Positions 29,559-38,130 of a stretch of 46,395 nucleotides of DNA are shown one piece after another. Location of the stretch: the NCBI GenBank assembly GCA_946624575.1, contig CAMOSH010000008.1:1-46395 (forward strand), read 5' to 3'. Under the pieces are notes generated by a model. It worked only from the letters and a program-made list of their open reading frames with translations, was not told where the DNA came from and made no database searches. Each line of letters begins with the position of its first letter. The first letter of the stretch is position 1. The position numbers and the translations under genes were made by a program. This DNA is from an uncultured Verrucomicrobiota bacterium. Its GTDB lineage: Bacteria; Verrucomicrobiota; Kiritimatiellia; RFP12; UBA3636.

Positions 29559-29680
29559 GCGGCGAGAATGCCGATTATGCCAAGCGCGCTGGCAAGGGCG
29601 AGCGCGACTCAGGGCCGCTTTTCGCGGTCGGCAAGGCGGTCGAGATGTTCTTTCATGGTCGGGGGCTTTCTTTTCATGGG

Positions 29681-29982
29681 CGAGTGAGGCAAAGGGCGAG
29701 TGAGGCAAAGGGCGAGTGAGGCAAAGGGACCTAAGGGACAAAAGGGACCTAAGGGACGCGCATGGGACTGGAGCGCAGTTGGATCCGCGTCCCTTTCGTC
29801 CCTTCTGTCCCTTTCGTCCCTTTTCCTCATTCGGCCGTCCCTTTCGTCCCTTCTGTCCCTTAGGTCCCTTTGCCTCACTCGGCCGTCCCTTTCGTCCCTT
29901 TTCCTCTCATTCGGCCGTCCCTTTCGTCCCTTCTGTCCCTTAGGTCCCTTTGCCTCACTCGGCCGTCCCTTTTCCTCATTCG
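29681..29982. repeat. Complex intergenic direct + inverted repeat array built on 16-bp (cgagtgaggcaaaggg) and 9-bp (gggacNNaa) units
   Basis: Three 16-bp units at 29681-29728; 9-bp units 29726-29757; 67-bp perfect direct repeat 29826-29892 = 29906-29972; 27-bp perfect inverted repeat 29713-29739 with 29855-29881 and with 29935-29961. Confidence 0.92.
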
Positions 29983-29985
29983 GCT

Positions 29986-30129
29986 TCATTGCAGAAGTCT
30001 CGCGTCGACGAGCGCATTCACGATTTTCACGAGGTTGCTCCTGCCAATGTAGAGGTTGCCCGGCCGGAAGGAGTCCCGGCCGAGCGAAATGGTGCCGAAC
30101 CACGCGACACCGGGCAAGAGCAAAATACG
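29986..30129 (-). pseudogene. Possible C-terminal gene remnant or ~45-aa ORF
   Basis: Protein-like frame ...LLLPGVAWFGTISLGRDSFRPGNLYIGRSNLVKIVNALVDARLLQ* with no good ATG; next to the repeat array. Confidence 0.35.
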
Positions 30130-30156
30130 CTTTTCATGCGTTGCCCTGTTCCGCAA

Positions 30157-30185
30157 TTGACCTGCTCCGGCTGCGGTGATAGTAT
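30157..30185 (+). promoter_or_regulatory. Candidate grpE promoter TTGACC-N17-TAGTAT
   Basis: -35 30157-30162, -10 30180-30185, ATG 30218. Confidence 0.65.
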
Positions 30186-30217
30186 TCCGCCCATTCCAAG
30201 GAAAGCGTTTTTTCGAA

Positions 30218-31093
30218 ATGAATCCCGACACAGAGACAACATCCAACACCAACCCGGACATGCCGGAACAGGATGTCGCCGCGAAATGCGACGGCTCCTT
30301 TGAAACGGACGCCACCGATGCAGCCACCCAGGGCGAAGCGCAGAACGCAGCCACCCAGGGCGAAGCGCAGAACGCAGCCGCCCAGGGCGAAGCGCAGAAC
30401 GCGGACACCCATGGCGAAACGCAGGACGCGACTGTCGAATCCACGCCCGACGACGAGTCCGCCAAAGAGAATACGGATGACGCGGCCGATTCCGCCGCAT
30501 CAGCGCAGGACAGGGAAATCGCCGCACTCAAGGACCGTCTTCTGCGGCTCCAGGCCGATTTCGACAACTACCGCAAACGCCAGGCGCGCGAACGCGCGGA
30601 ATGGATCGCCCAGTCCAACGCCGATCTGCTTGAAGACCTGCTCCCGGCGCTCGACCAGACGGACCTGGCGCTTTCCGCGGCCGGAAACAACCCGCCCGAA
30701 GCGGCGAAGCCGTTCATCGAAGGATTCTCGCTCGTTCGCAAGTCTTTTCTCTCGGCCGTGGCAAAACACGGGCTGGAGCCTGTCGGATCCACCGTCGGCA
30801 AGCCGCTGGACATCACCACCAGCGAGGCCGTCACCGTCATGCGCACGGGACAGGCGAAACCGGGCTGCGTGCTCTACGAAACGCGCAAGGGATACACGCT
30901 GGGCGGAAAGCTGCTGCGCGCTGCGCAAGTCGTCGTCGAGGCCGAGGCCGAAGACGGAGGCGATGCGTCGGCCGGCGAACCGGAAGCTGACAAGGACGCG
31001 GCACCTGCCGAAGCGCCGGCCGAAGGCGAAGCGAAGCAGACCAAGGAAGGCGCCGCGGGCGACAATGCCCGGACCGCCGAAACGGAGGCATAG
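30218..31093 (+). CDS. grpE: Co-chaperone GrpE (extended N- and C-termini)
   Basis: [72 protein letters not shown]. Confidence 0.93.
   Translation: MNPDTETTSNTNPDMPEQDVAAKCDGSFETDATDAATQGEAQNAATQGEAQNAAAQGEAQNADTHGETQDATVESTPDDESAKENTDDAADSAASAQDREIAALKDRLLRLQADFDNYRKRQARERAEWIAQSNADLLEDLLPALDQTDLALSAAGNNPPEAAKPFIEGFSLVRKSFLSAVAKHGLEPVGSTVGKPLDITTSEAVTVMRTGQAKPGCVLYETRKGYTLGGKLLRAAQVVVEAEAEDGGDASAGEPEADKDAAPAEAPAEGEAKQTKEGAAGDNARTAETEA
30320..30427 (+). repeat. Four 27-bp tandem repeats in the GrpE N-terminus (AATQGEAQN x4)
   Basis: gcagccacccagggcgaagcgcagaac at 30320, 30347, 30374 and 30401, the last diverged. Confidence 0.9.
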
Positions 31094-31095
31094 CA

Positions 31096-32304
31096 ATGGC
31101 GGCCGAAACAGACTACTACAAGCTTCTCGGAATCGAGCGCAACGCATCCGCCGACGAAATCAAGAAGGCGTATCGCAAATTCGCGATGAAGTACCACCCG
31201 GACCGCAATCCGGGGGACAAGTCCGCAGAAGAAATGTTCAAAAAGGGATCGGAGGCGTACGAAGTCCTGTCCGACCCCGCAAAGCGCGAACGCTACGACC
31301 GCTTTGGTCCCGACGGCGTGAAATCGCAATTCGGGCCCGGCGGCTTCGACTTCGACCGCGACTTCACGCACGGCGCCGACCTGAACGACATCCTGTCGCA
31401 GCTGTTTTCCGGAATGGCGGGCGGCGGCGGCTCGCGGAGGCGCGGAGGCTCGTTTTTCGACCTGTTCGGGATGGGCGGCGGTGGCGGCAACGACCATTCC
31501 GGCCCGCAGGACGGCGCGGACCTGCGCTACGACCTCCAAATCGACCTGGAGGAATCGCTCTTCGGCGCGGTGCGGGAGCTGGACGTCCCCAACGAAAAGG
31601 ACTGCCCGGACTGCCATGGCACGGGCGCGGCCCGCGGGACGAAACGCGAAACCTGCAAGCAATGCGGAGGCACGGGACAGGTCACGATGCGGCAGGCTTT
31701 CTTCCAGGTCAGCCAGCCATGCCCGGTGTGCCATGGCGAGGGAACCATCGTGCGCTCCCCGTGCCGCACGTGCTCCGGCTCCGGCAGAGTGCGCGAAAAG
31801 GGACGCCTCCAGCTGCGCATTCCGCGCGGCGTGGAAACCGGCACGACACTGCGCGTGGCCGGGCGCGGCGAAGGCGGAATCCGCGGCGGGCGCCCCGGCG
31901 ACCTGCGCGTCGTGCTCCACGTCCGCCAGCACCCTCTTTTCGAACGTCAGGGCGACGATCTGCTCGTCACGGTCCCCGTGGAGCCGGACGTTGCCGCGCT
32001 TGGCGGCGACATCGAGGTGCCCACGCCGGAAGGCGCCTCGAAGCTGCGCCTCCCGGCGGGCACCCCTGACGGCAAGACGTTCCGCCTGCGCGGCAAGGGG
32101 TGCCCGACGCTCGACGGACGCGGCACGGGCGACCTGCTCGTCCGGATTTCCGTGGAAATCCCGGTCCGTCTCAACGACAGGCAGCGAAAGGCCCTGGAGG
32201 CATTTCGCGAAGCGCGCGAGGACAGGGCCTATCCCGCCGGCGGCCAGTTCCGCGACCGCGCCGCCGAATTTCTCAAAAAGCGCGAGGAAAAACTCGGACG
32301 CTGA
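31096..32304 (+). CDS. dnaJ: Chaperone DnaJ
   Basis: J domain with HPD ([12 protein letters not shown]), G/F region, four CxxCxGxG motifs. Confidence 0.97.
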   Translation: MAAETDYYKLLGIERNASADEIKKAYRKFAMKYHPDRNPGDKSAEEMFKKGSEAYEVLSDPAKRERYDRFGPDGVKSQFGPGGFDFDRDFTHGADLNDILSQLFSGMAGGGGSRRRGGSFFDLFGMGGGGGNDHSGPQDGADLRYDLQIDLEESLFGAVRELDVPNEKDCPDCHGTGAARGTKRETCKQCGGTGQVTMRQAFFQVSQPCPVCHGEGTIVRSPCRTCSGSGRVREKGRLQLRIPRGVETGTTLRVAGRGEGGIRGGRPGDLRVVLHVRQHPLFERQGDDLLVTVPVEPDVAALGGDIEVPTPEGASKLRLPAGTPDGKTFRLRGKGCPTLDGRGTGDLLVRISVEIPVRLNDRQRKALEAFREAREDRAYPAGGQFRDRAAEFLKKREEKLGR

Positions 32305-32334
32305 CACCGCCAACCCCCAACCCCTCCACAAGAC

Positions 32335-33093
32335 ATGGGAATGGATCCGCTCTATCTGATTTTCTCGCTTCCGGCGCTGCTGCTCTCGATGCTCTTCTCG
32401 GCGCGCGTCAAATCGACGTTCGCCAAGTGGCAGGGAGTCCGCGCGGCCTGCGGAATGACCGGCGCCGAAGCCGCCGCCACGATGCTCGCGGGCGCTGGCG
32501 TCAACGATGTCGCGATCAAGCGCGCCTCGGGTTTTCTGACCGACCACTACAACCCGCTTGACAACACCCTGAACCTCTCCGACGCCGTCTACCGCGGGCG
32601 CGACCTCTCCGCGCTCGGCGTGGCCTGCCACGAGGCCGGGCACGCGCTCCAGAAGGCCCAGGGCTACAAGTGGATGGGTGTCCGCACGGCGCTCGTGCCG
32701 GCAGCCAACCTCGGCTCGCGCCTTTCCTACATCGTGTTCTTCGCGGGACTGGCGCTTTCCGCCGGAGGCACCCGCACTGACCCCTACACCGGCCAGGTCG
32801 TCGCAACTGCCGGCGCCGCCTTCGGCATGACGCTCGTCAAGCTCGGCCTCGCGCTCTTCAGCGCGGCGGTCGCTTTTTCCGTCGTCACGCTGCCGGTGGA
32901 ATGGGATGCAAGCGCCCGCGCGAAGAAGGCGCTCGTGGCCAACGGCATCCTGTCCGAGTCCGAGCGGCGCGGCGCGTCCGAAGTGCTCAACGCCGCGTTC
33001 ATGACGTACATCGCCGCCGCAGTCTCGTCGATTTCGACCCTGCTGTACTTTCTCGTGCGATCGGGGCTTCTGGGCGGAGGAAGGCGGCGCTGA
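32335..33093 (+). CDS. YugP-like zinc metallopeptidase, membrane protein
   Basis: DHYNPLDNTLNLSDAVYRGRDLSALGVACHEAGHALQKAQGYKWMGVRTALVPAANLGS with HEAGH motif. Confidence 0.92.
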   Translation: MGMDPLYLIFSLPALLLSMLFSARVKSTFAKWQGVRAACGMTGAEAAATMLAGAGVNDVAIKRASGFLTDHYNPLDNTLNLSDAVYRGRDLSALGVACHEAGHALQKAQGYKWMGVRTALVPAANLGSRLSYIVFFAGLALSAGGTRTDPYTGQVVATAGAAFGMTLVKLGLALFSAAVAFSVVTLPVEWDASARAKKALVANGILSESERRGASEVLNAAFMTYIAAAVSSISTLLYFLVRSGLLGGGRRR

Positions 33094-33111
33094 CGTTCAG
33101 GTATCCACGCC

Positions 33112-33771
33112 ATGCGAATCGCGATTTTCACCGCAATGGACTCCGAGCGCGAACGGCTTGCCGCAATGATGCGCGGAGGCCGCATCGGCCGACATGAAGT
33201 GACGCTGGTGCGCACCGGGATCGGCAAGGTCAACGCGGCCGCCGGCGCCACGGAACTGTTTTGCAAATCCGGCGCGGCGCATTTCGACTGCGCGGCAAGC
33301 ACTGGCTGCGCCGGCGGCCTCGCCACTGGTCTCAAGCCAGGCGACACCGTCGCGGCAAGCGAAATCGCGCACCACGACGTCTGGTGCGGCGAGCCGAACG
33401 CCTGGGGCCAAGTGCCGGGATTCCCGCCGCGCTTCCAGTGCGACGCCGGGCTCGTCGCCGCCGCGCGCGCCGTTCCGGCCGTCTCCCGAGTCGGACTCTT
33501 CGCGAGCGGCGACCGGTTCGTAGAATCGGAAGACGACGCGCGATCCATCGTCGATCGCTTCCCCGACGCCATCGCAATCGACATGGAAAGCGCCGCGCTT
33601 GCCCAGGTCTGCTTCAGGCACGGCGTCCCGTTCATCTCCCTGCGCGTCCTGAGCGACGCGCCAGGCGCGGACAAGCGCGCCATGCAATACGACACATTCT
33701 GGCGCGAAATGGCCGACATCTCGTTCGGCGCGACGCGCGATTTTCTAGAAAACCTTCCGGACCGGCCCTGA
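33112..33771 (+). CDS. Purine/MTA/SAH nucleosidase family protein (PNP_UDP_1)
   Basis: MRIAIFTAMDSE, LVRTGIGKVNAAAGA, GCAGGLATGLKPGDTV, AIDMESAALAQVCFRHGVPFISLRVLSD. Confidence 0.88.
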   Translation: MRIAIFTAMDSERERLAAMMRGGRIGRHEVTLVRTGIGKVNAAAGATELFCKSGAAHFDCAASTGCAGGLATGLKPGDTVAASEIAHHDVWCGEPNAWGQVPGFPPRFQCDAGLVAAARAVPAVSRVGLFASGDRFVESEDDARSIVDRFPDAIAIDMESAALAQVCFRHGVPFISLRVLSDAPGADKRAMQYDTFWREMADISFGATRDFLENLPDRP

Positions 33772-33778
33772 AACGACC

Positions 33779-34954
33779 ATGGAAACCGCAGCCCCCGCCG
33801 CAATCACACCCGAAGAACTTCCCGCGCGACTCGCGAAGCTGCGCGACGGCCTAGCCGAAATGCGCAAATATCTCGACCTCGACTCGAAGCGCGCCGCCGT
33901 GGCCGCTCTCGAAGAGAAAACCGCGGCTCCGGGTTTCTGGGATGACCCCAAGAAGGCCCAGGAGACGATCGCGGAGGCCAATGTCAACAAGGCGATACTC
34001 AAGCCGTACGACGAACTGACCGCGTGCGTGGACGACGCGTCGGCGATGGCCGAACTCGCCGATGCGGAGCCGGCCGGACCTTCGCGCGATTCCGCCTTCG
34101 CCGAAGCCGCGACAATCGTCGCGCAGGCGGAGACCAACTTCGACGCCCTCCGCACCCAGTCCCTCCTCTCTGGCCCCTTCGACCGCTGCAACGCCTATCT
34201 CACGCTCCACGCCGGAGCCGGCGGCACCGAGGCATGCGACTGGGTCTCCATGCTGCTGCGCATGTACTCACGCTACTGCGAACGCGCCGGTTTCGCGCTC
34301 GAAATGATGGACGAGACGCCGGGCGACGAGGCCGGGCTGGTGACGTGCACGTTCGCGGTGCGCGGCGCAAACGCGTACGGGCTTCTCAAGGCCGAACGCG
34401 GCGTCCACCGTCTCGTGCGCATTTCGCCGTTCGACTCGAACGCGCGCCGCCACACGTCTTTCGCCTCGCTCGACGTCGTCGCGGAAATAGAGGACGAAAC
34501 CACGGTCGAACTCAAGCCGGAGGACTTGGAAATCGACACGTACCGCTCCGGCGGAGCAGGCGGACAGCATGTCAACAAGACGGATTCCGCAATCCGCATA
34601 AAGCACATCCCAACCGGAATAGTAGTCACCTGCGACGCAGAGCGCTCCCAGTTCGCGAACAGAAAGAAGGCGATGGCAGTCCTTCGCGCAAAGGTCTATG
34701 AATACGAGGAGGACAAGAAGCGAGCCGCAATGGAGCGCTTCTACGGCGAAAAGGGTTCCATTTCCTGGGGCAACCAGATCAGGAGCTACGTCCTTCAGCC
34801 GTACACGATGGCCAAGGACCTGCGCACCGGGCATGAAACCGGAAACGTGCAGGCCGTGCTGGACGGAGACCTGGCCCAGTTCATCGCAGCCTGGCTGAAA
34901 TGGAAGAGCGCCGGCAGTCCGAAGATCAAGGGCGCCGCGGCAGACGTCGATTGA
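33779..34954 (+). CDS. prfB: Peptide chain release factor 2, no internal frameshift site
   Basis: GGAGGQHVNKTDSAIRIKHIPTGIVV; RISPFDSNARRHTSFAS (SPF motif); ORF uninterrupted at the KYLDLD position. Confidence 0.95.
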   Translation: METAAPAAITPEELPARLAKLRDGLAEMRKYLDLDSKRAAVAALEEKTAAPGFWDDPKKAQETIAEANVNKAILKPYDELTACVDDASAMAELADAEPAGPSRDSAFAEAATIVAQAETNFDALRTQSLLSGPFDRCNAYLTLHAGAGGTEACDWVSMLLRMYSRYCERAGFALEMMDETPGDEAGLVTCTFAVRGANAYGLLKAERGVHRLVRISPFDSNARRHTSFASLDVVAEIEDETTVELKPEDLEIDTYRSGGAGGQHVNKTDSAIRIKHIPTGIVVTCDAERSQFANRKKAMAVLRAKVYEYEEDKKRAAMERFYGEKGSISWGNQIRSYVLQPYTMAKDLRTGHETGNVQAVLDGDLAQFIAAWLKWKSAGSPKIKGAAADVD

Positions 34955-35049
34955 CCCCGCCGCCCCCGTCTCCCCGCCGCCGCACCACCGACTCATTCAA
35001 TTTTTCGCACTCCAATCGACGATCAAAAACACACCTTACGGCACTGACG

Positions 35050-35733
35050 ATGAAAACTCCGGCCTTTTTCAGGATACTCATTGCCTCCGGCGCCATCGCG
35101 GCGTACGCGGCTGCGGAAGGCGCGGCCGACGCCGCCGCTCCGGAAACCGTCGCGCTGCCGCAGCCGTCGCGCGATTCCGTCACGCTGGGCGCGGCACTCG
35201 AAAAACGCGCCACGAACAGGGAATTTTCAGCCGACGAGCTCACGGCGCAAGAACTTTCCGATCTGCTTTGGGCGGCCAACGGATTCAACCGCCCGGACAT
35301 AAAGAAGCGCACCGCGCCAACCGCAGTGAACCGTCAGGAAATCGACTTGTACGTCCTTCGCCGCGACGGCGCATGGCTCTGGGACGCCGACGGGAACCGT
35401 CTCGTCCGCACTTCTGGCGAGGACCTGCGCGGACTGACGGGGCGCTCCGGCGCCGGCGCCGCGAACTTCGCGCTTGAGGCGCCGGTCGCGCTGCTCTACG
35501 TCGTTGACTACGAGCGCCAGAAGATGCAGTCGCGCCCGCAGGACGCCTTCAAGTACGCCTGCGTCGATTGCGGATTCATCGGCCAGAATGTCTATCTGCA
35601 CTGCGCGGCCGCAGGTCTGAACACCGTTTTCCTCGGCTCGCTCAAGCCCGAGCAGATCTCCAAGGCACTCGGTCTGCCGGAGACGTCGGTTCCCCTTTTC
35701 GCGCAAACGGTCGGCAGGGCACCCAGGCAATGA
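35050..35733 (+). CDS. Secreted nitroreductase/SagB-like oxidoreductase
   Basis: TLGAALEKRATNREFSADELTAQELSDLLWAANGFNRPD; FALEAPVALLYVVDY; IGQNVYLHCAAAGLNTV; signal peptide. Confidence 0.8.
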   Translation: MKTPAFFRILIASGAIAAYAAAEGAADAAAPETVALPQPSRDSVTLGAALEKRATNREFSADELTAQELSDLLWAANGFNRPDIKKRTAPTAVNRQEIDLYVLRRDGAWLWDADGNRLVRTSGEDLRGLTGRSGAGAANFALEAPVALLYVVDYERQKMQSRPQDAFKYACVDCGFIGQNVYLHCAAAGLNTVFLGSLKPEQISKALGLPETSVPLFAQTVGRAPRQ

Positions 35734-36029
35734 ATCCCGCCACGACTGTCGAAGACCCAGCTGACGGCGCAACGGCGCGGGAAGACGACGGCGCCGCCGC
35801 CGAAGTGCGCGAGCTTGGCGAACAGCCGCTTGCCGGACTCATGCGGCGGCGCGGGCTGACGCGCCACGCCCTCGTCGCAGCTTCCCCGCGCCCGATCACC
35901 CACAAGCTCGTCAAGCGCGCGGAGACCGGCCGCCGCCTCACCCCGCACTCCAAGGCCCTCGTCGTCGCCGCGTTCAACGCCGCTGCCGGCGGCGACTGTC
36001 TTTCGGAAAAAGACTTGTTTTCGTACTGA
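35730..36029 (+). CDS. Small HTH-like hypothetical protein
   Basis: LAGLMRRRGLTRHALVAASPRPITHKLVKRAETGRRLTPHSKALVVAAFNAAAGGDCLSEKDLFSY; ATG overlaps the upstream TGA. Confidence 0.6.
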   Translation: MNPATTVEDPADGATAREDDGAAAEVRELGEQPLAGLMRRRGLTRHALVAASPRPITHKLVKRAETGRRLTPHSKALVVAAFNAAAGGDCLSEKDLFSY

Positions 36030-36031
36030 AC

Positions 36032-36991
36032 GTGAGAACGATCGTCACAGGAGCCGCCGGGTTCGCCGGACACCATCTCGTCAGGGAACTTCTCGCCTCG
36101 GGGCACACCCCGATTTCCGCCGACGCCGCCCCGCCCTCGTCTCCCTCCGCGGCAGACCTGCCGGATTACCACCAGGTCGATTTGCGCGACCCCGGAGCGA
36201 TCTGGCGCTTCGTCCGCGACTGCCGCCCCGACGCATGCGTCCATCTCGCCGCAGTTTCCTACGTGCCGGACTCCGACCGCGATCCCTCCCTTGCGCTTTC
36301 GGTGAACGTCGGCGGGACTCTTTCGCTGGCCGACGCGCTGCACGACGAGGCACCTCGGGCGCGCCTGCTTTTCGTTTCCTCCGCGCAGGTCTACGGCGCC
36401 TCGCACGGCGCAGCCGGAGCCGACGCCGCGGCACCGATTCCCGAAACCGCGCCGTTGCGCCCGCTGTCGCTTTACGCAGTCACGAAGGTCGCCGCGGAAC
36501 TGGCGCTGCTCGCCCGCGCGGAAACATGCGGCCAGGACGTCGTCATAGTCCGCCCCGGCAACCACACCGGCCCCGGTCAGTCCACGAAATTCGTCGCACC
36601 GGCCTTCGCGGAACAGCTGCTCGAAGTCGCCGTCGGCAAAAAAGCGTCTGTGGCCGTCGGAAACCTCGACTCTGTGCGCGACTTCTCCGACGTCCGCGAC
36701 GTCGTCCGCGCATACCGCCTGCTCCTCGAAAAGGGACGCACCGCGACCGCCTACAATGTCAGCGGCGGCGCGCGAGTCCGCATCGGAGAACTGCTCGAAC
36801 GGCTCCAGACGACGATCGGCGTCAGCGCGCAGACAGTGCGCGACGAAACGGCCTGGCGCCCAACCGACATCTGCAATCCCCTCGACACCTCGCGAATCCA
36901 CGCCGACACCGGCTGGGAGCCGCGTTTCCCTCTCGACCGCACTCTCGCCGATTTGGTTGCGAGCCTGAAAGACACCGGATCCGCGCAATGA
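36032..36991 (+). CDS. NAD-dependent epimerase/dehydratase (GDP-4-dehydro-6-deoxymannose reductase-like)
   Basis: GTG start; TGAAGFAGHHLV Rossmann, SSAQVYGA, YAVTKVAAE (YxxxK), RPGNHTGPGQSTKFVAPAFAEQ, VRDFSDVRDVVRAY. Confidence 0.88.
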   Translation: MRTIVTGAAGFAGHHLVRELLASGHTPISADAAPPSSPSAADLPDYHQVDLRDPGAIWRFVRDCRPDACVHLAAVSYVPDSDRDPSLALSVNVGGTLSLADALHDEAPRARLLFVSSAQVYGASHGAAGADAAAPIPETAPLRPLSLYAVTKVAAELALLARAETCGQDVVIVRPGNHTGPGQSTKFVAPAFAEQLLEVAVGKKASVAVGNLDSVRDFSDVRDVVRAYRLLLEKGRTATAYNVSGGARVRIGELLERLQTTIGVSAQTVRDETAWRPTDICNPLDTSRIHADTGWEPRFPLDRTLADLVASLKDTGSAQ

Positions 36992-37881
36992 TCGACACGG
37001 CCGAACTCATGCGCAAGGTGCGCGGCATCCGTCTCGTGGCGGAGGGTCTGGTCGACGACCGTTTCGCCGGCGACTGGCAGTCCTCGTTCAAGGGACAGGG
37101 ACTCGCATTCGAGGAAATCCGCGAATACGTGCCCGGGGACGACGTGCGCTCCATCGACTGGAACGCCACGGCGCGCATGGGGTCGCCGCGCGTGAAGCGC
37201 TGGGCCGAGGAGCGCCAGCTCACGGTGCTTCTCCTTGTGGACGTCTCGGGCTCGCAGGCGTTCGGCTCCGGATCTCGCACCAAGGCCGAGCTTTCCGCGG
37301 AACTGGCCTGCCTCCTCGCGCTAGCCTCCGTGCGCAGCCAGGACAACGTCGGGCTGATCCTCTTCTCGGACAGGATCGTGAAAACCGTGCCGCCGAGAAA
37401 GGGCCGGAACGCTGTCATGCGCATCGTCCGCGAAATCCTGGCCGCCGCAGAGGACGACGTCGGTGGCGGCACCGACATCGCCGGCGCGCTCGACGCGCTG
37501 GCAGCAGCCCAGCGGCGCCGCGCCGTCGTGTTCCTCGTCAGCGATTTCCGCGCCGACGGATGGGAAGCGCGTCTGGCGTCCGCAGCACGGCGCCACGATC
37601 TGGTTTGCTGCGCAGTGTCCGATCCCGCCGAGAGCGTCCTGCCGGCGGCGGGAATGATCGAGCTGGCTGACCCCGAATCAGGCGAGTCTTTCTGGGCGGA
37701 CACTTCGTCCGCCGCGGTGCGCAAGGCGTTTGCTGACGCTGCGGCGGCCCGCGAGGCGCGGCTGGAGGACACGTTCATGCGCGCCGGAGCGCCGTTTCTG
37801 CGCATCCGCACGGACGAAGACGCCGCCGCGCCTGTGCGCGCCTTTTTCCATAGGCGCGCCATCCGCCACCGCCGCGCCTGA
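36988..37881 (+). CDS. DUF58 domain protein (MoxR/vWA-associated)
   Basis: FKGQGLAFEEIREYVPGDDVRSIDWNATARMGSPRVKRWAEERQLTVLLLVDVSGSQ. Confidence 0.93.
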   Translation: MIDTAELMRKVRGIRLVAEGLVDDRFAGDWQSSFKGQGLAFEEIREYVPGDDVRSIDWNATARMGSPRVKRWAEERQLTVLLLVDVSGSQAFGSGSRTKAELSAELACLLALASVRSQDNVGLILFSDRIVKTVPPRKGRNAVMRIVREILAAAEDDVGGGTDIAGALDALAAAQRRRAVVFLVSDFRADGWEARLASAARRHDLVCCAVSDPAESVLPAAGMIELADPESGESFWADTSSAAVRKAFADAAAAREARLEDTFMRAGAPFLRIRTDEDAAAPVRAFFHRRAIRHRRA

Positions 37882-37917
37882 ATATTCAGGCTCCGGGGGC
37901 GCGGTTCAAAAAAACAC

Positions 37918-37946
37918 TTGACATGCCGCGGGGGTGGTACTAGAGT
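37918..37946 (+). promoter_or_regulatory. tRNA-Pro promoter TTGACA-N17-TAGAGT
   Basis: -35 37918-37923, -10 37941-37946; tRNA starts at 37972. Confidence 0.8.
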
Positions 37947-37971
37947 TCTCGCCCGTCACATTCAAACATTT

Positions 37972-38048
37972 CGGAGTGTAGCGCAGACTGGTAGCGCGTT
38001 TGGTTCGGGACCAAAAGGTCAAGAGTTCAAATCTCTTCACTCCGACCA
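37972..38048 (+). tRNA. tRNA-Pro (CGG), CCA encoded
   Basis: CGGAGTGTAGCGCAGACTGGTAGCGCGTTTGGTTCGGGACCAAAAGGTCAAGAGTTCAAATCTCTTCACTCCGACCA; anticodon loop TTCGGGA. Confidence 0.97.
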
Positions 38049-38055
38049 TTTTCGG

Positions 38056-38083
38056 GATTCCGGCCAGCCGGAATCTTTTTTTT
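38056..38083 (+). terminator. Rho-independent terminator of tRNA-Pro
   Basis: GATTCCGG-CCAG-CCGGAATC followed by T8. Confidence 0.9.
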
Positions 38084-38130
38084 ACCCCGTAATTGAGAAA
38101 AATGAGGCGTTTCGTGTTATCATCGGGCGC

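Larger units (their letters stand above)
29345..29677 (-). pseudogene. Small membrane-protein ORF interrupted by a single in-frame TGA
   Basis: MKRKPPTMKEHLDRLADREKRP-TGA-VALALASALGIIGILAAAVAAAVTAAVAAAVTAALEARGIPFLALSNAAPTVPGVLAAADAVGSAKKFL... in the same frame. The downstream end runs into the tRNA promoter, so the 3' boundary is unclear. Confidence 0.5.

Noticed and set aside
29345-29677. Selenoprotein or TGA-recoded gene
   Set aside because: No selenocysteine machinery or evident SECIS in view, and other genes end at TGA normally; a nonsense mutation is simpler.
29681-29982. CRISPR array
   Set aside because: No constant repeat alternating with unique spacers of regular length; the array is hierarchical tandem/inverted repeats and there are no cas genes.
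29700-30179. Repetitive ORFs (SSLLSLRSLCLTRPSL...) in the repeat array
   Set aside because: Generated by the 9-bp array, whose period is a multiple of three; open in several frames, no start/RBS logic, so treated as non-coding.
30157-30217. CIRCE/HrcA operator upstream of grpE
   Set aside because: No TTAGCACTC-N9-GAGTGCTAA inverted repeat in the leader; only a TTGACC-N17-TAGTAT promoter is visible.
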